Source: SXXZ01 sp041177965
GTDB lineage: Bacteria; Verrucomicrobiota; Verrucomicrobiia; Limisphaerales; UBA9464
DNA: 11,962 nt
Assembly: GCA_041177965.1 (NCBI GenBank)
Contig: JBEGWF010000052.1
Location: 1-11,962 of the forward strand
Reading direction: 5' to 3'
In this document: piece by piece, positions 1 to 8,433 of the stretch
Layout of the letters: each line of letters opens with the position of its first letter
Position numbering within the stretch: position 1 is the first letter of the stretch
Position numbers and translations under genes: made by a program
Notes under the pieces: model-generated
What the model saw: the letters and a program-made list of their open reading frames with translations, nothing else
Told to the model about the DNA's origin: nothing
Databases searched by the model: none

Positions 1-3000
1 GCTGTCGTTGCCGGTACGCGGGTAGCGCAGGCCGATGATGCGGCCCTCGTCCTGGGTGAGGATCGAGGCGGCGTCACCGGTCGGTCGCAGGGCGTCCGGA
101 AAGGTCGAGAAATCGAGCAGAGAGCCCAGATCGGGGAATTCCTGGTAATCGAGCCCGATGGCCAGTCCATTGCCGATGGGATCCCCTGCGATGCCGTTGG
201 CCACCGTGGCTCCGACGTCCTCGGCGAATTCGGCGACATGGAGCACGTTGGTGCGGAAGGCCTGCTCCGACGGCGAGAGACGGCTGAGCACCTCGGCCGA
301 TGCGGCGAAGAGCGCCCCGCCGCCTGCCACGTAGGCGGACAGTCCCGAGGCGAGGCCCGCGGGCAGCGTGGCGAGGTCCTCCGGCCGCCAGATCACCACC
401 CGGTATCCCGAGAGCAGGGCCGCGGAGGGCACGGTGTTGGTCTCGGCTAAATTCCAGACCTCGTAGTCGATACCAAGGGTGTCGAGGGGCTGGGTCCAGT
501 GATCGATGCCGGGGAAGGGGAGGTTCAATTGCTCGAAGGTCGTCTCGGGCGAATACAGCAGGAGCGCCTTCGCAGGCCGGGTGGCGGTGAAGAAATAGAA
601 TCGGCCGCCGTTGTCGTTGGTCCGCACGTTGCCCGCCTCGTCGGTCCCGATCACGAAATAGCGGTACACCCGGTCGGGGACCAGTTCGGGCAGCGCAAGC
701 TCGGGCGAGGTGCGCAGAAAGGCGTTGGTCACGGTGAAGGCGGGCCCGTCGACCGGGTTCACCACGGCCACGGCTCTCACCGGTTCGCTGGCATCGAAGC
801 GCAGGCTGGTCCGGCCGAAGCGCTGGACGGCCCGCACCGAGTCGAGGACCGGCGGATCGAGGTCGATGAGGGCGTTCCGGGTGCGCAGCCCGGCCGGCGA
901 GGCATCGGCGTAGGACACGGTCATCGTGTCGCCATTGGCCACCGTCAGGGCACCGGCCTTGGGCGAGGTCGCCAGCGCCACGGTCCCGGTGAAGGTGCCG
1001 CCCGTGCCGCTGCGTTGGAGGGTCAGGGTCAGGGGGGAGGTCTGGGAGGGGGAGGAAACCGTCACGGTGGCGGTGGGCTGGTTCCGGAGGTCGGTGTCCA
1101 CGAGTCGGATCCGGGCCTCCGACGGTGCCGGGTAGGTCTCCTTGTCCCAGGACACCACGCCCTCGCCGGGGAAGGGGATCTGGCCGGAGACCACCAACGC
1201 GAAGTCCTGCTCGGGAGCCGCGTTGGTGGTGCCATGGACATCCTGCACCACCCGATGCGCCCGCACCCTCAGGGTCCACTCGCCGGCGGCCGGATTGCTG
1301 ATGAGCACGCCCTCCACATTGTTGATCCGGTCGCCCTCCGCCGTGTCGGCCACCGATTCGCCGTCGAGGAAGGCGTTGCCCCGGAAGACCCGGCCGTCGG
1401 GCGACACCAGCTCCAGGTCGAGGTCGTTGACCAGGGCAGGGATGGCCGCGGGCAGACCGGGGACATCGGTGTAGGCGAGGGTCACCTTCAAGGCATCGTC
1501 GGAGCCCACGATGAGGCGCTTCTCCGAGACGGCACCGGTCTTCAGGCCGGTTCCCTGATCGGTGAAGTTGAAGCGGCGTTCCCCGGCGACGAGGGCCGCG
1601 ACATCGCAGCGCCCCCAACCTTCGTCGGGATTGGGCACCGGAGGGGTGCCCCCGACCACCAGCATCGTGCCGGCCTCCTCGTCGTCGGTGTCCACCGGCA
1701 CCTCGGCCGAGGTCATGTCCACGGCCGAATTGATCAGCGCCGCCTTCACGAGGGCCGGCGACGGGGTCAGGCCGCCCTGGGTCTCGCGATACCACTGCAC
1801 GAACACCGCGCAGGCCCCGCTCACATGGGGCCCCGCCTGGGAGGTGCCGCCCTGGAAGAGATAGTTCTCGTCGATGCCCAGCCAGGCGTTGGCATCGCTG
1901 GCCAACTGGCTCTTGAGCGAGGCGATCCACGTGCCCGGGGCCGTGATGTCGGGCTTGATGCGCCCGTCTTCGGCGGGCCCGCGGCTGGAGAAGTCGGCCA
2001 TGGTCTCGGCTCCCTCGGCGTAGATGGCCAGATCGAAGCGGTCGTTCTGGGAGGCACCGGTGGCGATGACATTCTTGGCCACGGCCGGTGAACCGATGGT
2101 CTGCTCGCCCGGGCCGGAATTCCCGGCACTGAACTCGAGGATGTAGGGTTGCTCGCCGGGAGTCTTCGCGTCGGCGTCGCGCACCAGGGCATCGAACTCG
2201 GCGGCGCTCAGGTCGTAGCGTCCCTGGGTGTCGTCGCCCCAGGAGTTGGAGCCCACGTAGGCCCCGCTGCGGACGGCGTCGCGCGTCATGGCCTCGAAGC
2301 TGGGAGGGGGGTAGTAGTCACCGGCCGCGTCGAACAGCCGCTGGGCCACCAGGTGGGCCCCGGGAGCGACACCGAGGCCCCACAGGTAGCCGTTGTCGTC
2401 CTTGGTGCCGATCGCGCCGTTCCCGGCCACGATGCCGGCGCAGTGGGTGCCATGGCTGTGCTCGTCGGCGGCGTCCTCGAGACCCCCATACGCGAAGAAG
2501 GCGTCGACCCGACCTTGCAGGTCCCGGTGCATCGTCTCGGCGTCACCGGTGTCGAGGCCCGAGTCGGCGACGGCCACGGTGACTCCGCGACCATCGAAGC
2601 CCAGTCGCTGGACCTCGGCGGGCTTTCCGGGAACCCCGTCGTCGCCCATCACGATCTCGGTGGCGACCTCGTCCACGAGCTTCATGCGGCCGGCCGGCTC
2701 GATCCACAGCACGGCGGGGGATCGGGCCAGGTCGAGGATGCGGCGCGGGCTCGTCAGGCCGCCGATGAAGATGCCGAACCGGGTCTCGGTGCGGTGGACC
2801 GGCCCGGTGAACTGGCGGAGTGCCGAGAGCAGCACCGCGGGCGGGGTGTGCGGGCGCAGCAGCATCCGGATGGACCGGGGATTCCCGGGTTCCGCCGCCA
2901 TGGCGGTGGTCAATCGACGGTCGAGCCGCCACTCGGGTTGGTATTCGCCCAACCACCGCACGAAGGGCAGCGCCCGGATCTCCGCCGCCGAGGCGGCCTC

Positions 3001-3291
3001 CAGATGGCAGACGTACGCGTGGTCCGGGACGGGATGCAGGAGATCGAGACGTTTGGACCGGAGGGTTTCCCGTTGTTCGAATGAGAGCGGACCCTCCAAC
3101 TGGAGCAGGAACAGACCCGACACGGGTGGCTTCCGCGCGGCCACGGCAGCTGCCCGGGACTTGGCATCGGGGGCGGGGGGAGTGGTGACGGTGGCGTTCC
3201 GGAGGCGGATGAACCGGGCGTCTTGCGCGGTGGCGTGGAGGAGGCAACCCAAGGCCACGACGAGGCCCGCAATCCATCCGCGGAGGTGCAT
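1..3291 (-). CDS. Secreted subtilisin-like (S8, Kp43-type) serine peptidase, C-terminus outside window
   Basis: The frame is open from an ATG at 3291 to the left edge, giving 1097 visible residues and no stop. Residues 1-22 form a signal peptide with a likely cut after ATA-22, so the enzyme is exported. Residues 58-125 look like the N-terminal segment common in Kp43-type subtilases. The catalytic triad is complete: D243 in VADSGLD, H280 in HGTHCAG, S484 in GTSQAGPHVSG; the oxyanion Asn is N391 in SAGNSGPG. A jelly-roll P-domain-like barrel follows at about 575-705 (LVNDLDLEL near 620), then an Ig-like repeat at about 706-800 and a fibronectin-like stretch at about 800-890. The last 200 residues (LLLYSPETTFEQL, then YRVVIWRPEDL) resemble an amidotransferase-like fold; that part is inference. 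Expected role: extracellular or cell-surface protein degradation. No Shine-Dalgarno motif precedes the ATG. The gene diverges from the permease. Any sorting signal would lie outside the window. Confidence 0.95.
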   Translation of the reverse strand, partial: MHLRGWIAGLVVALGCLLHATAQDARFIRLRNATVTTPPAPDAKSRAAAVAARKPPVSGLFLLQLEGPLSFEQRETLRSKRLDLLHPVPDHAYVCHLEAASAAEIRALPFVRWLGEYQPEWRLDRRLTTAMAAEPGNPRSIRMLLRPHTPPAVLLSALRQFTGPVHRTETRFGIFIGGLTSPRRILDLARSPAVLWIEPAGRMKLVDEVATEIVMGDDGVPGKPAEVQRLGFDGRGVTVAVADSGLDTGDAETMHRDLQGRVDAFFAYGGLEDAADEHSHGTHCAGIVAGNGAIGTKDDNGYLWGLGVAPGAHLVAQRLFDAAGDYYPPPSFEAMTRDAVRSGAYVGSNSWGDDTQGRYDLSAAEFDALVRDADAKTPGEQPYILEFSAGNSGPGEQTIGSPAVAKNVIATGASQNDRFDLAIYAEGAETMADFSSRGPAEDGRIKPDITAPGTWIASLKSQLASDANAWLGIDENYLFQGGTSQAGPHVSGACAVFVQWYRETQGGLTPSPALVKAALINSAVDMTSAEVPVDTDDEEAGTMLVVGGTPPVPNPDEGWGRCDVAALVAGERRFNFTDQGTGLKTGAVSEKRLIVGSDDALKVTLAYTDVPGLPAAIPALVNDLDLELVSPDGRVFRGNAFLDGESVADTAEGDRINNVEGVLISNPAAGEWTLRVRAHRVVQDVHGTTNAAPEQDFALVVSGQIPFPGEGVVSWDKETYPAPSEARIRLVDTDLRNQPTATVTVSSPSQTSPLTLTLQRSGTGGTFTGTVALATSPKAGALTVANGDTMTVSYADASPAGLRTRNALIDLDPPVLDSVRAVQRFGRTSLRFDASEPVRAVAVVNPVDGPAFTVTNAFLRTSPELALPELVPDRVYRYFVIGTDEAGNVRTNDNGGRFYFFTATRPAKALLLYSPETTFEQLNLPFPGIDHWTQPLDTLGIDYEVWNLAETNTVPSAALLSGYRVVIWRPEDLATLPAGLASGLSAYVAGGGALFAASAEVLSRLSPSEQAFRTNVLHVAEFAEDVGATVANGIAGDPIGNGLAIGLDYQEFPDLGSLLDFSTFPDALRPTGDAASILTQDEGRIIGLRYPRTGNDS

Positions 3292-3484
3292 GGAAGGGAG
3301 CCTAGACGCCGACGGGAGGCTCCACAAGGCGTCGGCCCGGTCGTGTCGGCCCTGTTGCATGACGGGGGCGCGGTCTTCGAATGGCCGATGGCGGCATGTC
3401 AATTGCTTCCCGCTCCTTCGATCCGGGTCGGACCCGCACGACCGGTGAGCGTTCCCTCGATCAGGTGTCTCCCCCAACCCTCCC
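3292..3484. promoter_or_regulatory. Divergent intergenic region between peptidase and permease
   Basis: These 193 bp separate two divergently transcribed genes and should hold both promoters. On the minus strand, 3402-3397 reads TTGACA, a perfect sigma-70 -35 hexamer about 105 bp upstream of the peptidase ATG. The hexamer at 17-bp spacing (CGAAGA) is a poor -10, so the promoter call is weak. No convincing -35/-10 pair was seen for the permease. Neither start has a Shine-Dalgarno motif; the bases before the permease ATG are C-rich. No small gene was recognised. Confidence 0.3.
3308..3336. repeat. Inverted repeat in the peptidase leader
   Basis: GCCGACG at 3308-3314 is the exact reverse complement of CGTCGGC at 3330-3336, with 15 bases between them. 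It lies 17 bp upstream of the peptidase ATG. If transcribed it would form a 7-bp GC-rich stem in the leader. It could also be an operator half-site pair, or chance in such GC-rich DNA. Confidence 0.25.
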
Positions 3485-5068
3485 ATGAAACCCTTCGTCA
3501 AAGGAGACCTCGACGGTTTCTTCGCCCTGGGCCTCGATAGCCTCGTGAACCTGCTGCTGATGACGGGGTTCTGCCTGGGGTTGCTCGGTTTCTCCCCCGA
3601 ACTGTACTTCGGCCGGATCCTCCCCGCCTCCGCGGTGGGCCTCGTCTTCGGCAACCTGATGTACGCCCGTCAGGCCCTGCGTCTGGCCGAACGCGAGAGG
3701 CGGGACGATGTCTGCGCACTGCCCTACGGCTTCAACCTGGTCACCGTGATCATCTACTCGCTGCTGGTGATGTACCCCGCGCAGCAGATGGCGTTGGCCC
3801 AGGGATTGCCCAAGCCCAAGGCCGACGAGATCGCGTGGTTGGCCGGGATCGCGGCCTGCGTGGGCTCCGGGTTGATCGAGTTCGCCGGTTCCTTCTTCCT
3901 GCACCACCTGAGGCGGATCACCCCGCTGGCCGCACTGCTGGCCGCACTGGCGGGCATCGGCGTGTTCTTCATCGCGATGGATTTCCTTTTCCGGGCCTGG
4001 GTCTACCCGCTGATCGGCATGGGTACGCTGGCCGTCGCTCTGGTGGTCTACTACGGGGGATACCGTTTCAAAGGAGGAATCCCGGGAGGGTTGGTCATCG
4101 TCGCGCTGGGAACCCTGGGGGCCTGGGGATTGCATTGGGCCGGATTGCCATCCCCGGCGCCGGCCTACCCGCTCGACCTGAGCCATCTCGGACTCCACCT
4201 GCCGATCCCCGCCTTCGGGGCGCTGCGGGACAGCCTGCCCTACCTGCTGCCCTTCTTCAGCATCATCCTGCCCATGGGCGTGGTGAACGTGGTGGGATCG
4301 ATGCAGGTGCTCGGATCGGCCGAGGCGGCCGGCGATTGCTACGAGACGAAACCCTCGCTCCTGATCAACGGCATCGGGACCCTGATCTCGGCGGTCTTCG
4401 GTTCCCCGTATCCGACCACCCTCTACATCGGCCACCCGGGATGGAAGGCCATCGGATCGCGGGCCGGTTATTCGACGCTCAACGCGATCTTCGTGACCCT
4501 CGTCTGCCTGACCGGTTCCCTCAGCCTTCTGGCCTGGTCCATTCCGGTGGAAGCGGGCATGGCCATCCTCATCTGGATCGGCATCTCCATGGGCAGCCAG
4601 GCCATGGACGCCATCCCGAAGCGGCACATCCCGGCGGTGATCGTGGGTCTCTTTCCGGCCATCGCGGGGTATTGCGCGCTGGTCGCCAAGAACGTCATGG
4701 CCGGGGTGGGCGTCGGCACCGGCACCAACCCCTTCCGTCAGGAGTTGCTCGACTCCATCCTCAAGGCCCGGAATTTCCATGCCGAGGGCATGTTCGCCCT
4801 CGAACAGGGTTATTTCCTGAGCTGCCTGATCCTCGCGGCGGCCACCGTGTGCATCATCGACCAACGGTTCCGCCAGGCGGCCGTGTGGTTCGCCGCGGGG
4901 GCGGGTCTCGCGGCCATCGGCTTCATCCACAGCTTCGGGTTCATCACCGCCGACATCGTGGGGGTGCTGAAGCCGGGTTGGAAATGGGTCGGCGGCTACC
5001 TGGCGATGTCGGCCGTGATGCTCATGGTGCCGGTCTTCATGGAGAAGTCATCCCACGAGGCGGTTTGA
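3485..5068 (+). CDS. NCS2/AzgA-like purine (nucleobase) permease, putative
   Basis: This is a 527-residue, strongly hydrophobic inner-membrane protein with about 13-14 predicted membrane segments, from residue ~15 to ~518. The best signature is residues 277-329: GSAEAAGDCYETKP, then GIGTLISAVFGSPYPTT and GSRAGY. This matches the NCS2/AzgA pattern of an E/A-rich helix, GT..(G/S)A.FG(T/S), a TT motif and a (G)xRxG(L/Y) turn. Those family members import purines, pyrimidines or related bases with protons. The match is clear in that block but loose elsewhere, so the substrate is uncertain. Its 3' end overlaps by 21 bp the convergent deaminase-family gene, which fits a purine substrate. It starts at the ATG at 3485; no upstream in-frame ATG or GTG was found close by, and no Shine-Dalgarno is visible. 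The short C-terminal tail is cytosolic-like (EKSSHEAV). It could instead carry another anion or vitamin-like solute. Confidence 0.75.
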   Translation: MKPFVKGDLDGFFALGLDSLVNLLLMTGFCLGLLGFSPELYFGRILPASAVGLVFGNLMYARQALRLAERERRDDVCALPYGFNLVTVIIYSLLVMYPAQQMALAQGLPKPKADEIAWLAGIAACVGSGLIEFAGSFFLHHLRRITPLAALLAALAGIGVFFIAMDFLFRAWVYPLIGMGTLAVALVVYYGGYRFKGGIPGGLVIVALGTLGAWGLHWAGLPSPAPAYPLDLSHLGLHLPIPAFGALRDSLPYLLPFFSIILPMGVVNVVGSMQVLGSAEAAGDCYETKPSLLINGIGTLISAVFGSPYPTTLYIGHPGWKAIGSRAGYSTLNAIFVTLVCLTGSLSLLAWSIPVEAGMAILIWIGISMGSQAMDAIPKRHIPAVIVGLFPAIAGYCALVAKNVMAGVGVGTGTNPFRQELLDSILKARNFHAEGMFALEQGYFLSCLILAAATVCIIDQRFRQAAVWFAAGAGLAAIGFIHSFGFITADIVGVLKPGWKWVGGYLAMSAVMLMVPVFMEKSSHEAV

Positions 5069-6106
5069 GCCCTCGGCCACGGCGGGGTCGAGTTTCTCGG
5101 CGGCCACGAAGGCCCGCCACTCGGCCACCAGGGCCTGCTTCTTCTCCGGGGACAGCAGGGCGACCTCGATGCCGTTGAGGGCGATGCGGGCCAGTTCCGA
5201 CCTCGTGAACCCCAGTTCCTGATCCAGCGCGAAATACTCCTCCTCGAGCCGATTGCCGAAGAAGAACGTGTCGTCGGAATTCACCGTCACCGGCACCCCG
5301 GCGTCGAAGAGCCTGCGGATGGGATGCGCGGCCATCGAATCCACGCCCTGCACGGCCAGCTTGACGTTGCTGATGGGGCACACGTCGAGGGTGATGCGTT
5401 CGCGGGCCAGGTGTCGGACGAGGTCGGGATCCTCCACCGATCGGACGCCATGCTCGATCCGCCGCACCCCGAGATTGTCGAGGACCCACCGAACGAAGGG
5501 GGCGGGCATGAATTCGCCGGCGTGCGCCTTGGTCGCCTTGCCGGCCTCGCGGGCCCGCCGCCAGACGTCGATGGTCCAGGGCTCCATGCGCCAGTATTCA
5601 GGCCCGTGCAGGTCGATGCCCGCGAGGTCGTCCCAGCCCAGGGCCGCCTCGATCAGCGGGCCGTGGACCGCGTAGTCGTTGTGGCACATCCCGGCGAAGA
5701 CCCGCACCTCGAGGCCCGGAGGGGCCGCCTCCAGGATGGCCGCGACCACCTCGGGCCCGGAATCCCGGACTCCGGCCAGCCCCGGCAGGTGGAAGCTGGT
5801 CTCGACGTAGCGGGCGCCCTGTTCGGCGCAGGTCGCCAGGATGATCCGGGCCGCGTCGTGGTAGCGCTGGGCCGACTGGTAGAAGCTCATGCAGTACTCG
5901 TCGTACAGGGCCATGAACTGGTCGAAGCCCGAGTAGCGGAACCCGGGCGACCAGAACGGCGGAGGGGTCCTGAAGCGCTCGGGCTCCAGTGCCTGCAACA
6001 ATTCGATGGGGGTCGAGCCCTCGAGGTGCAGGTGGGTCTCGGTCTTGGGCAGGGCCCGGACGAACCGGGTGAACTCGGGCGACGCGGTGTAGTGGGGGAT
6101 GCGCAT
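5048..6106 (-). CDS. Adenosine/adenine deaminase family protein (zinc amidohydrolase)
   Basis: This 352-residue protein spans the full family length. Zinc ligands H25 and H27 lie in PKTETHLHLEG, H195 in KAHAGE with catalytic E198, and D278 in VNSDDT; H219 lies in RIEHG and a CPISNVKL motif spans 243-250. All catalytic residues are present, so it should hydrolytically deaminate a 6-aminopurine in the cytosol. The substrate is uncertain. GIDLHGPE (163-170) differs from the GIDLAGDE usual in adenosine deaminases, and NSDD is closer to adenine deaminases. Aminodeoxyfutalosine deaminases of the menaquinone pathway also belong to this family. It is the last gene of the minus-strand run, 32 bp after the P450, and its 3' end overlaps the convergent permease by 21 bp. 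No Shine-Dalgarno precedes the ATG (CCGACCCGC-ATG). Confidence 0.9.
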   Translation of the reverse strand: MRIPHYTASPEFTRFVRALPKTETHLHLEGSTPIELLQALEPERFRTPPPFWSPGFRYSGFDQFMALYDEYCMSFYQSAQRYHDAARIILATCAEQGARYVETSFHLPGLAGVRDSGPEVVAAILEAAPPGLEVRVFAGMCHNDYAVHGPLIEAALGWDDLAGIDLHGPEYWRMEPWTIDVWRRAREAGKATKAHAGEFMPAPFVRWVLDNLGVRRIEHGVRSVEDPDLVRHLARERITLDVCPISNVKLAVQGVDSMAAHPIRRLFDAGVPVTVNSDDTFFFGNRLEEEYFALDQELGFTRSELARIALNGIEVALLSPEKKQALVAEWRAFVAAEKLDPAVAEGSNRLVG

Positions 6107-6138
6107 GCGGGTCGGAAAATGGTTTGGCGGAGGGTTGG

Positions 6139-7479
6139 CTAACTTCGGTCAACCGGATCAGGAGCGGACAGTCCACTGGTCGGATTTCGCCGCGTCCAGC
6201 GGGCCGTCAAATGGGCGGCCTGGGGCACCCCGTAGTTGAGGTTGACCACGATCTCCGGTTCGCCGCCGAGGACGACCCGGTGGTCGCGCAGCAGATTGGC
6301 CACGGCCACCGGGGAATGGATGCGGACGAGGTTCATGCCGAGGCAGATGTGCGTGCTGCCTCCGAAGGTGCCGTGGGCCTTCTTGGGGTATTCCCGGTCC
6401 ATCCAGCGCGAGGGGTCGAAGCGATAGGGCTCGGCATACACCTCGTCGAGGAAGTGCGGCAGGGTCTGGAGGTGCAGCACCCGGGTGCCCGGTGGCAGTT
6501 CGAAGCCCTGGAAGGTGAAGGGTTCCGCCACGACCCTCGAGAGCACCGGGGCCGCGGGGAACATGCGCTCCATCTCCATGAGGGTGGCCTTGAGGCGGGG
6601 GAAGGCACCCATGCCCGCCATCAACCGATCCACGCGGTATCCCGACAATTCCTGCTCGAGCAGTGCGAGCCAGCCCGGATTGGCCAGCAGGTGCTGGAGG
6701 CCGCAGTTGAGCATCTTGGCGGTGTTGCCGGTGCCCGCCATCAGCAGCAGGTACGCCTCCGGGATCAGCTCCTCCGCCTCCACCGGCTCGCCCCGCTCCC
6801 GTCGGTCGTCGATCATGTCCTGGAAGCTGTCCGGATGCGTCTCGCCGGCCAATCGCCGGGTGACCACTTCCCGCAGGAATCCGAAGACGAACTCGCGGTC
6901 GGCCACGAACCCGGGTCGGGCATAGTGCGCATGGCGCGCCCCGCCCAGGATCGTGCCCGAGATGAACTCCTCCTCGAAGGCGATGAACCGGGCCAGCGCC
7001 GACGCGTCGAGATCGCAGTGCAGGACGGTCCTGCTGTTGGCCTCGGTGAGCGCCGTCATGAAGAAGTCGTGCAGCCGGACGGGTTGGTCGCAGGCCCGGG
7101 CGAAGGCGTCGTGCAGGACCCGGTCGATCACCGGCAGGTGCCGGGCGACCGCGCTCATCGCGAAGCCGTTGCGCAGATTGCGCCGCTTGCGCCGGTGGGG
7201 TTCGCCGTCCAGCTGGGTGACATGGGTCGGCCCCATGATCTCGCGGAAAGGCACCAGGGCGTCGTGGTAGGACCATTGGTCGGGGTTGCGCCAGGCGGCC
7301 TCGTTGGCCTCCATGCCGGCGATGACCACGTGGGTCTCGCCGCGGAAGGCCAGCCGGTAGATCGGTCCCAGGCGGCGGTAGGCCTGCAGGTGGTCGAACT
7401 GCTCGAGGCCGTCCCGCTCGGTCGGCAGGCCGAGGCTCGAATAATCGGGCAGACAATCCACGGGGTTTCCAGGGTTCAT
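6139..7479 (-). CDS. Cytochrome P450 with atypical I-helix
   Basis: This 446-residue protein has no membrane anchor, so it is a soluble bacterial-type P450. The C-helix region is DGEPHRRKRR (91-100). The K-helix ExxR is E302-M-E-R305, followed by FDPSRW (354-359). The haem loop is FGGSTHICLG (372-381) with the thiolate C379. Ser375 stands where the family normally has Gly; H377 is usual for bacterial members. The I-helix reads LLLMAGTGNTA, so the AGxET motif is replaced: the acid is G251 and the following Thr is N252, with T253 next. That suggests altered oxygen activation, for example peroxide use or isomerase-like chemistry; this is inference. It lies 21 bp after the 2-oxoglutarate oxygenase and 32 bp before the deaminase, so it is probably co-transcribed. 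No ferredoxin or reductase gene is in the window. Substrate unknown. Confidence 0.95.
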   Translation of the reverse strand: MNPGNPVDCLPDYSSLGLPTERDGLEQFDHLQAYRRLGPIYRLAFRGETHVVIAGMEANEAAWRNPDQWSYHDALVPFREIMGPTHVTQLDGEPHRRKRRNLRNGFAMSAVARHLPVIDRVLHDAFARACDQPVRLHDFFMTALTEANSRTVLHCDLDASALARFIAFEEEFISGTILGGARHAHYARPGFVADREFVFGFLREVVTRRLAGETHPDSFQDMIDDRRERGEPVEAEELIPEAYLLLMAGTGNTAKMLNCGLQHLLANPGWLALLEQELSGYRVDRLMAGMGAFPRLKATLMEMERMFPAAPVLSRVVAEPFTFQGFELPPGTRVLHLQTLPHFLDEVYAEPYRFDPSRWMDREYPKKAHGTFGGSTHICLGMNLVRIHSPVAVANLLRDHRVVLGGEPEIVVNLNYGVPQAAHLTARWTRRNPTSGLSAPDPVDRS

Positions 7480-7500
7480 GGCGCTTCGGGAGTCAGGGGG

Positions 7501-8433
7501 TCATGGGGTCGCCGTTTTCGAGGCCTGCTCCATGGAGACCCGGATCCGTTCCTCGATGTGCTCTCCGGCGAGGATGGGTGGATGCCTCGCCACCTGTCCG
7601 GGGGGGATGCACGAGGGGATGGTCTCCACCAGCACGCCTGGGTCCGGATCGCTGAAGAAGGCGATGGACAGGCGTCCGGAGGCCGCCGACTCGGGCCGGA
7701 CCTGGACGCGATGGGGGGTGGAGCGGAGCACCTCGTTCGACCAGCGGGCCAGGAGGTCGCCGGTATTGACCACCACCGTTCCCGGCACGGGGGGAGCCGG
7801 CACCCAATGGCCCGCGGTGTTCCGGACCTCTAGGCCTCCGGCGTCGTCCTGGAAGAGCAGGGTCAGGGTGCCGTAGTCGGTGTGGGCCCCCGCGCCCAGT
7901 TGGCCCGGCCTCACGTTGCGGCTGGGTGGATAGTGCAGGAACCTCAGCGTCTGGGTCTTGCCCGTGTGCCGGGCGTCGAAGAACGCCTCCGGCAACCGCA
8001 GTGCCAGCGCGAAGGCCTGCATCACCTGCGCGGCGAGGTTCCGGCATTCGGAGTAGAACGCGGTGGCCCCGATCCGGAAGTCGTCGGAAGGCCAGCGGGG
8101 ATCCGAGGCGGCCATGCCCAGGGCGTTGCGCAGGGTGAAATCCTCCTTCAGGTCGGGTGGCTTCGACGGGTCGAGAGCTTCCTGGGCCAACGACTGGTAT
8201 CCGAAGTTGCCGGCGGTTCGTAGGTGCCGCTGCTTGGATCCGGCGGGGAGGGCGAAGTAGTCGCGCGCCATCCGGAAGGCGCCGTCCACCGACGCCCCGC
8301 TGATCCCATGGCCGCTGAGGTACATGAAGCCCGTGTCCCGGGCCGCTTGGAAGACCGCGTCACCGACCTGTTGTCGGCCCTGGGTTCCGTTGAAGAACGG
8401 TGAGAAATCGATGACCGGAATCGTCTGGCTCAT
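7501..8433 (-). CDS. Isopenicillin N synthase-like 2-oxoglutarate/Fe(II) oxygenase
   Basis: This 310-residue protein has the two-part architecture of the family. An N-terminal DIOX_N-like region (IPVIDF at 5-10, GFMYLSGHGI at 35-44) is followed by a double-stranded beta-helix core. The iron facial triad is H184 and D186 (GAHTDYG) with H241 (STPHRV), and R254-x-S256 (RLS) is the co-substrate-binding pair. It should be a cytosolic Fe(II) enzyme using 2-oxoglutarate and O2 to hydroxylate, desaturate or cyclise a small molecule; the substrate cannot be read from sequence. The ATG overlaps the stop of the transporter gene (ATGA, 8430-8433), which fixes the start and implies translational coupling. 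The P450 begins 21 bp downstream. The same frame stays open up to about 9435, but that upstream part is a shadow of the transporter gene. Confidence 0.93.
   Translation of the reverse strand: MSQTIPVIDFSPFFNGTQGRQQVGDAVFQAARDTGFMYLSGHGISGASVDGAFRMARDYFALPAGSKQRHLRTAGNFGYQSLAQEALDPSKPPDLKEDFTLRNALGMAASDPRWPSDDFRIGATAFYSECRNLAAQVMQAFALALRLPEAFFDARHTGKTQTLRFLHYPPSRNVRPGQLGAGAHTDYGTLTLLFQDDAGGLEVRNTAGHWVPAPPVPGTVVVNTGDLLARWSNEVLRSTPHRVQVRPESAASGRLSIAFFSDPDPGVLVETIPSCIPPGQVARHPPILAGEHIEERIRVSMEQASKTATP

Noticed and set aside
74..1930. 618-codon open frame on the minus strand
   Set aside because: It is a different frame within the subtilase. It is Arg/Pro/Gly-rich with no domain, while the true frame has the catalytic triad in order.
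499..2091. 530-codon open frame on the plus strand
   Set aside because: It lies antisense to the subtilase, has a Gly/His/Arg-rich composition with no fold-like pattern, and reflects the high third-position GC of the real gene.
3374..3402. Strong sigma-70 promoter for the peptidase
   Set aside because: The -35 hexamer is perfect, but no acceptable -10 is found at 16-18 bp spacing, so it is kept only as a weak note.
3461..4930. 489-codon open frame antisense to the permease
   Set aside because: The product is a His/Gln/Asp/Gly-rich string, a shadow of hydrophobic codons read backwards.
6124..7833. 569-codon plus-strand frame across the P450 region
   Set aside because: It is antisense to a P450 with all main motifs, spans two real genes and has no recognisable domain.
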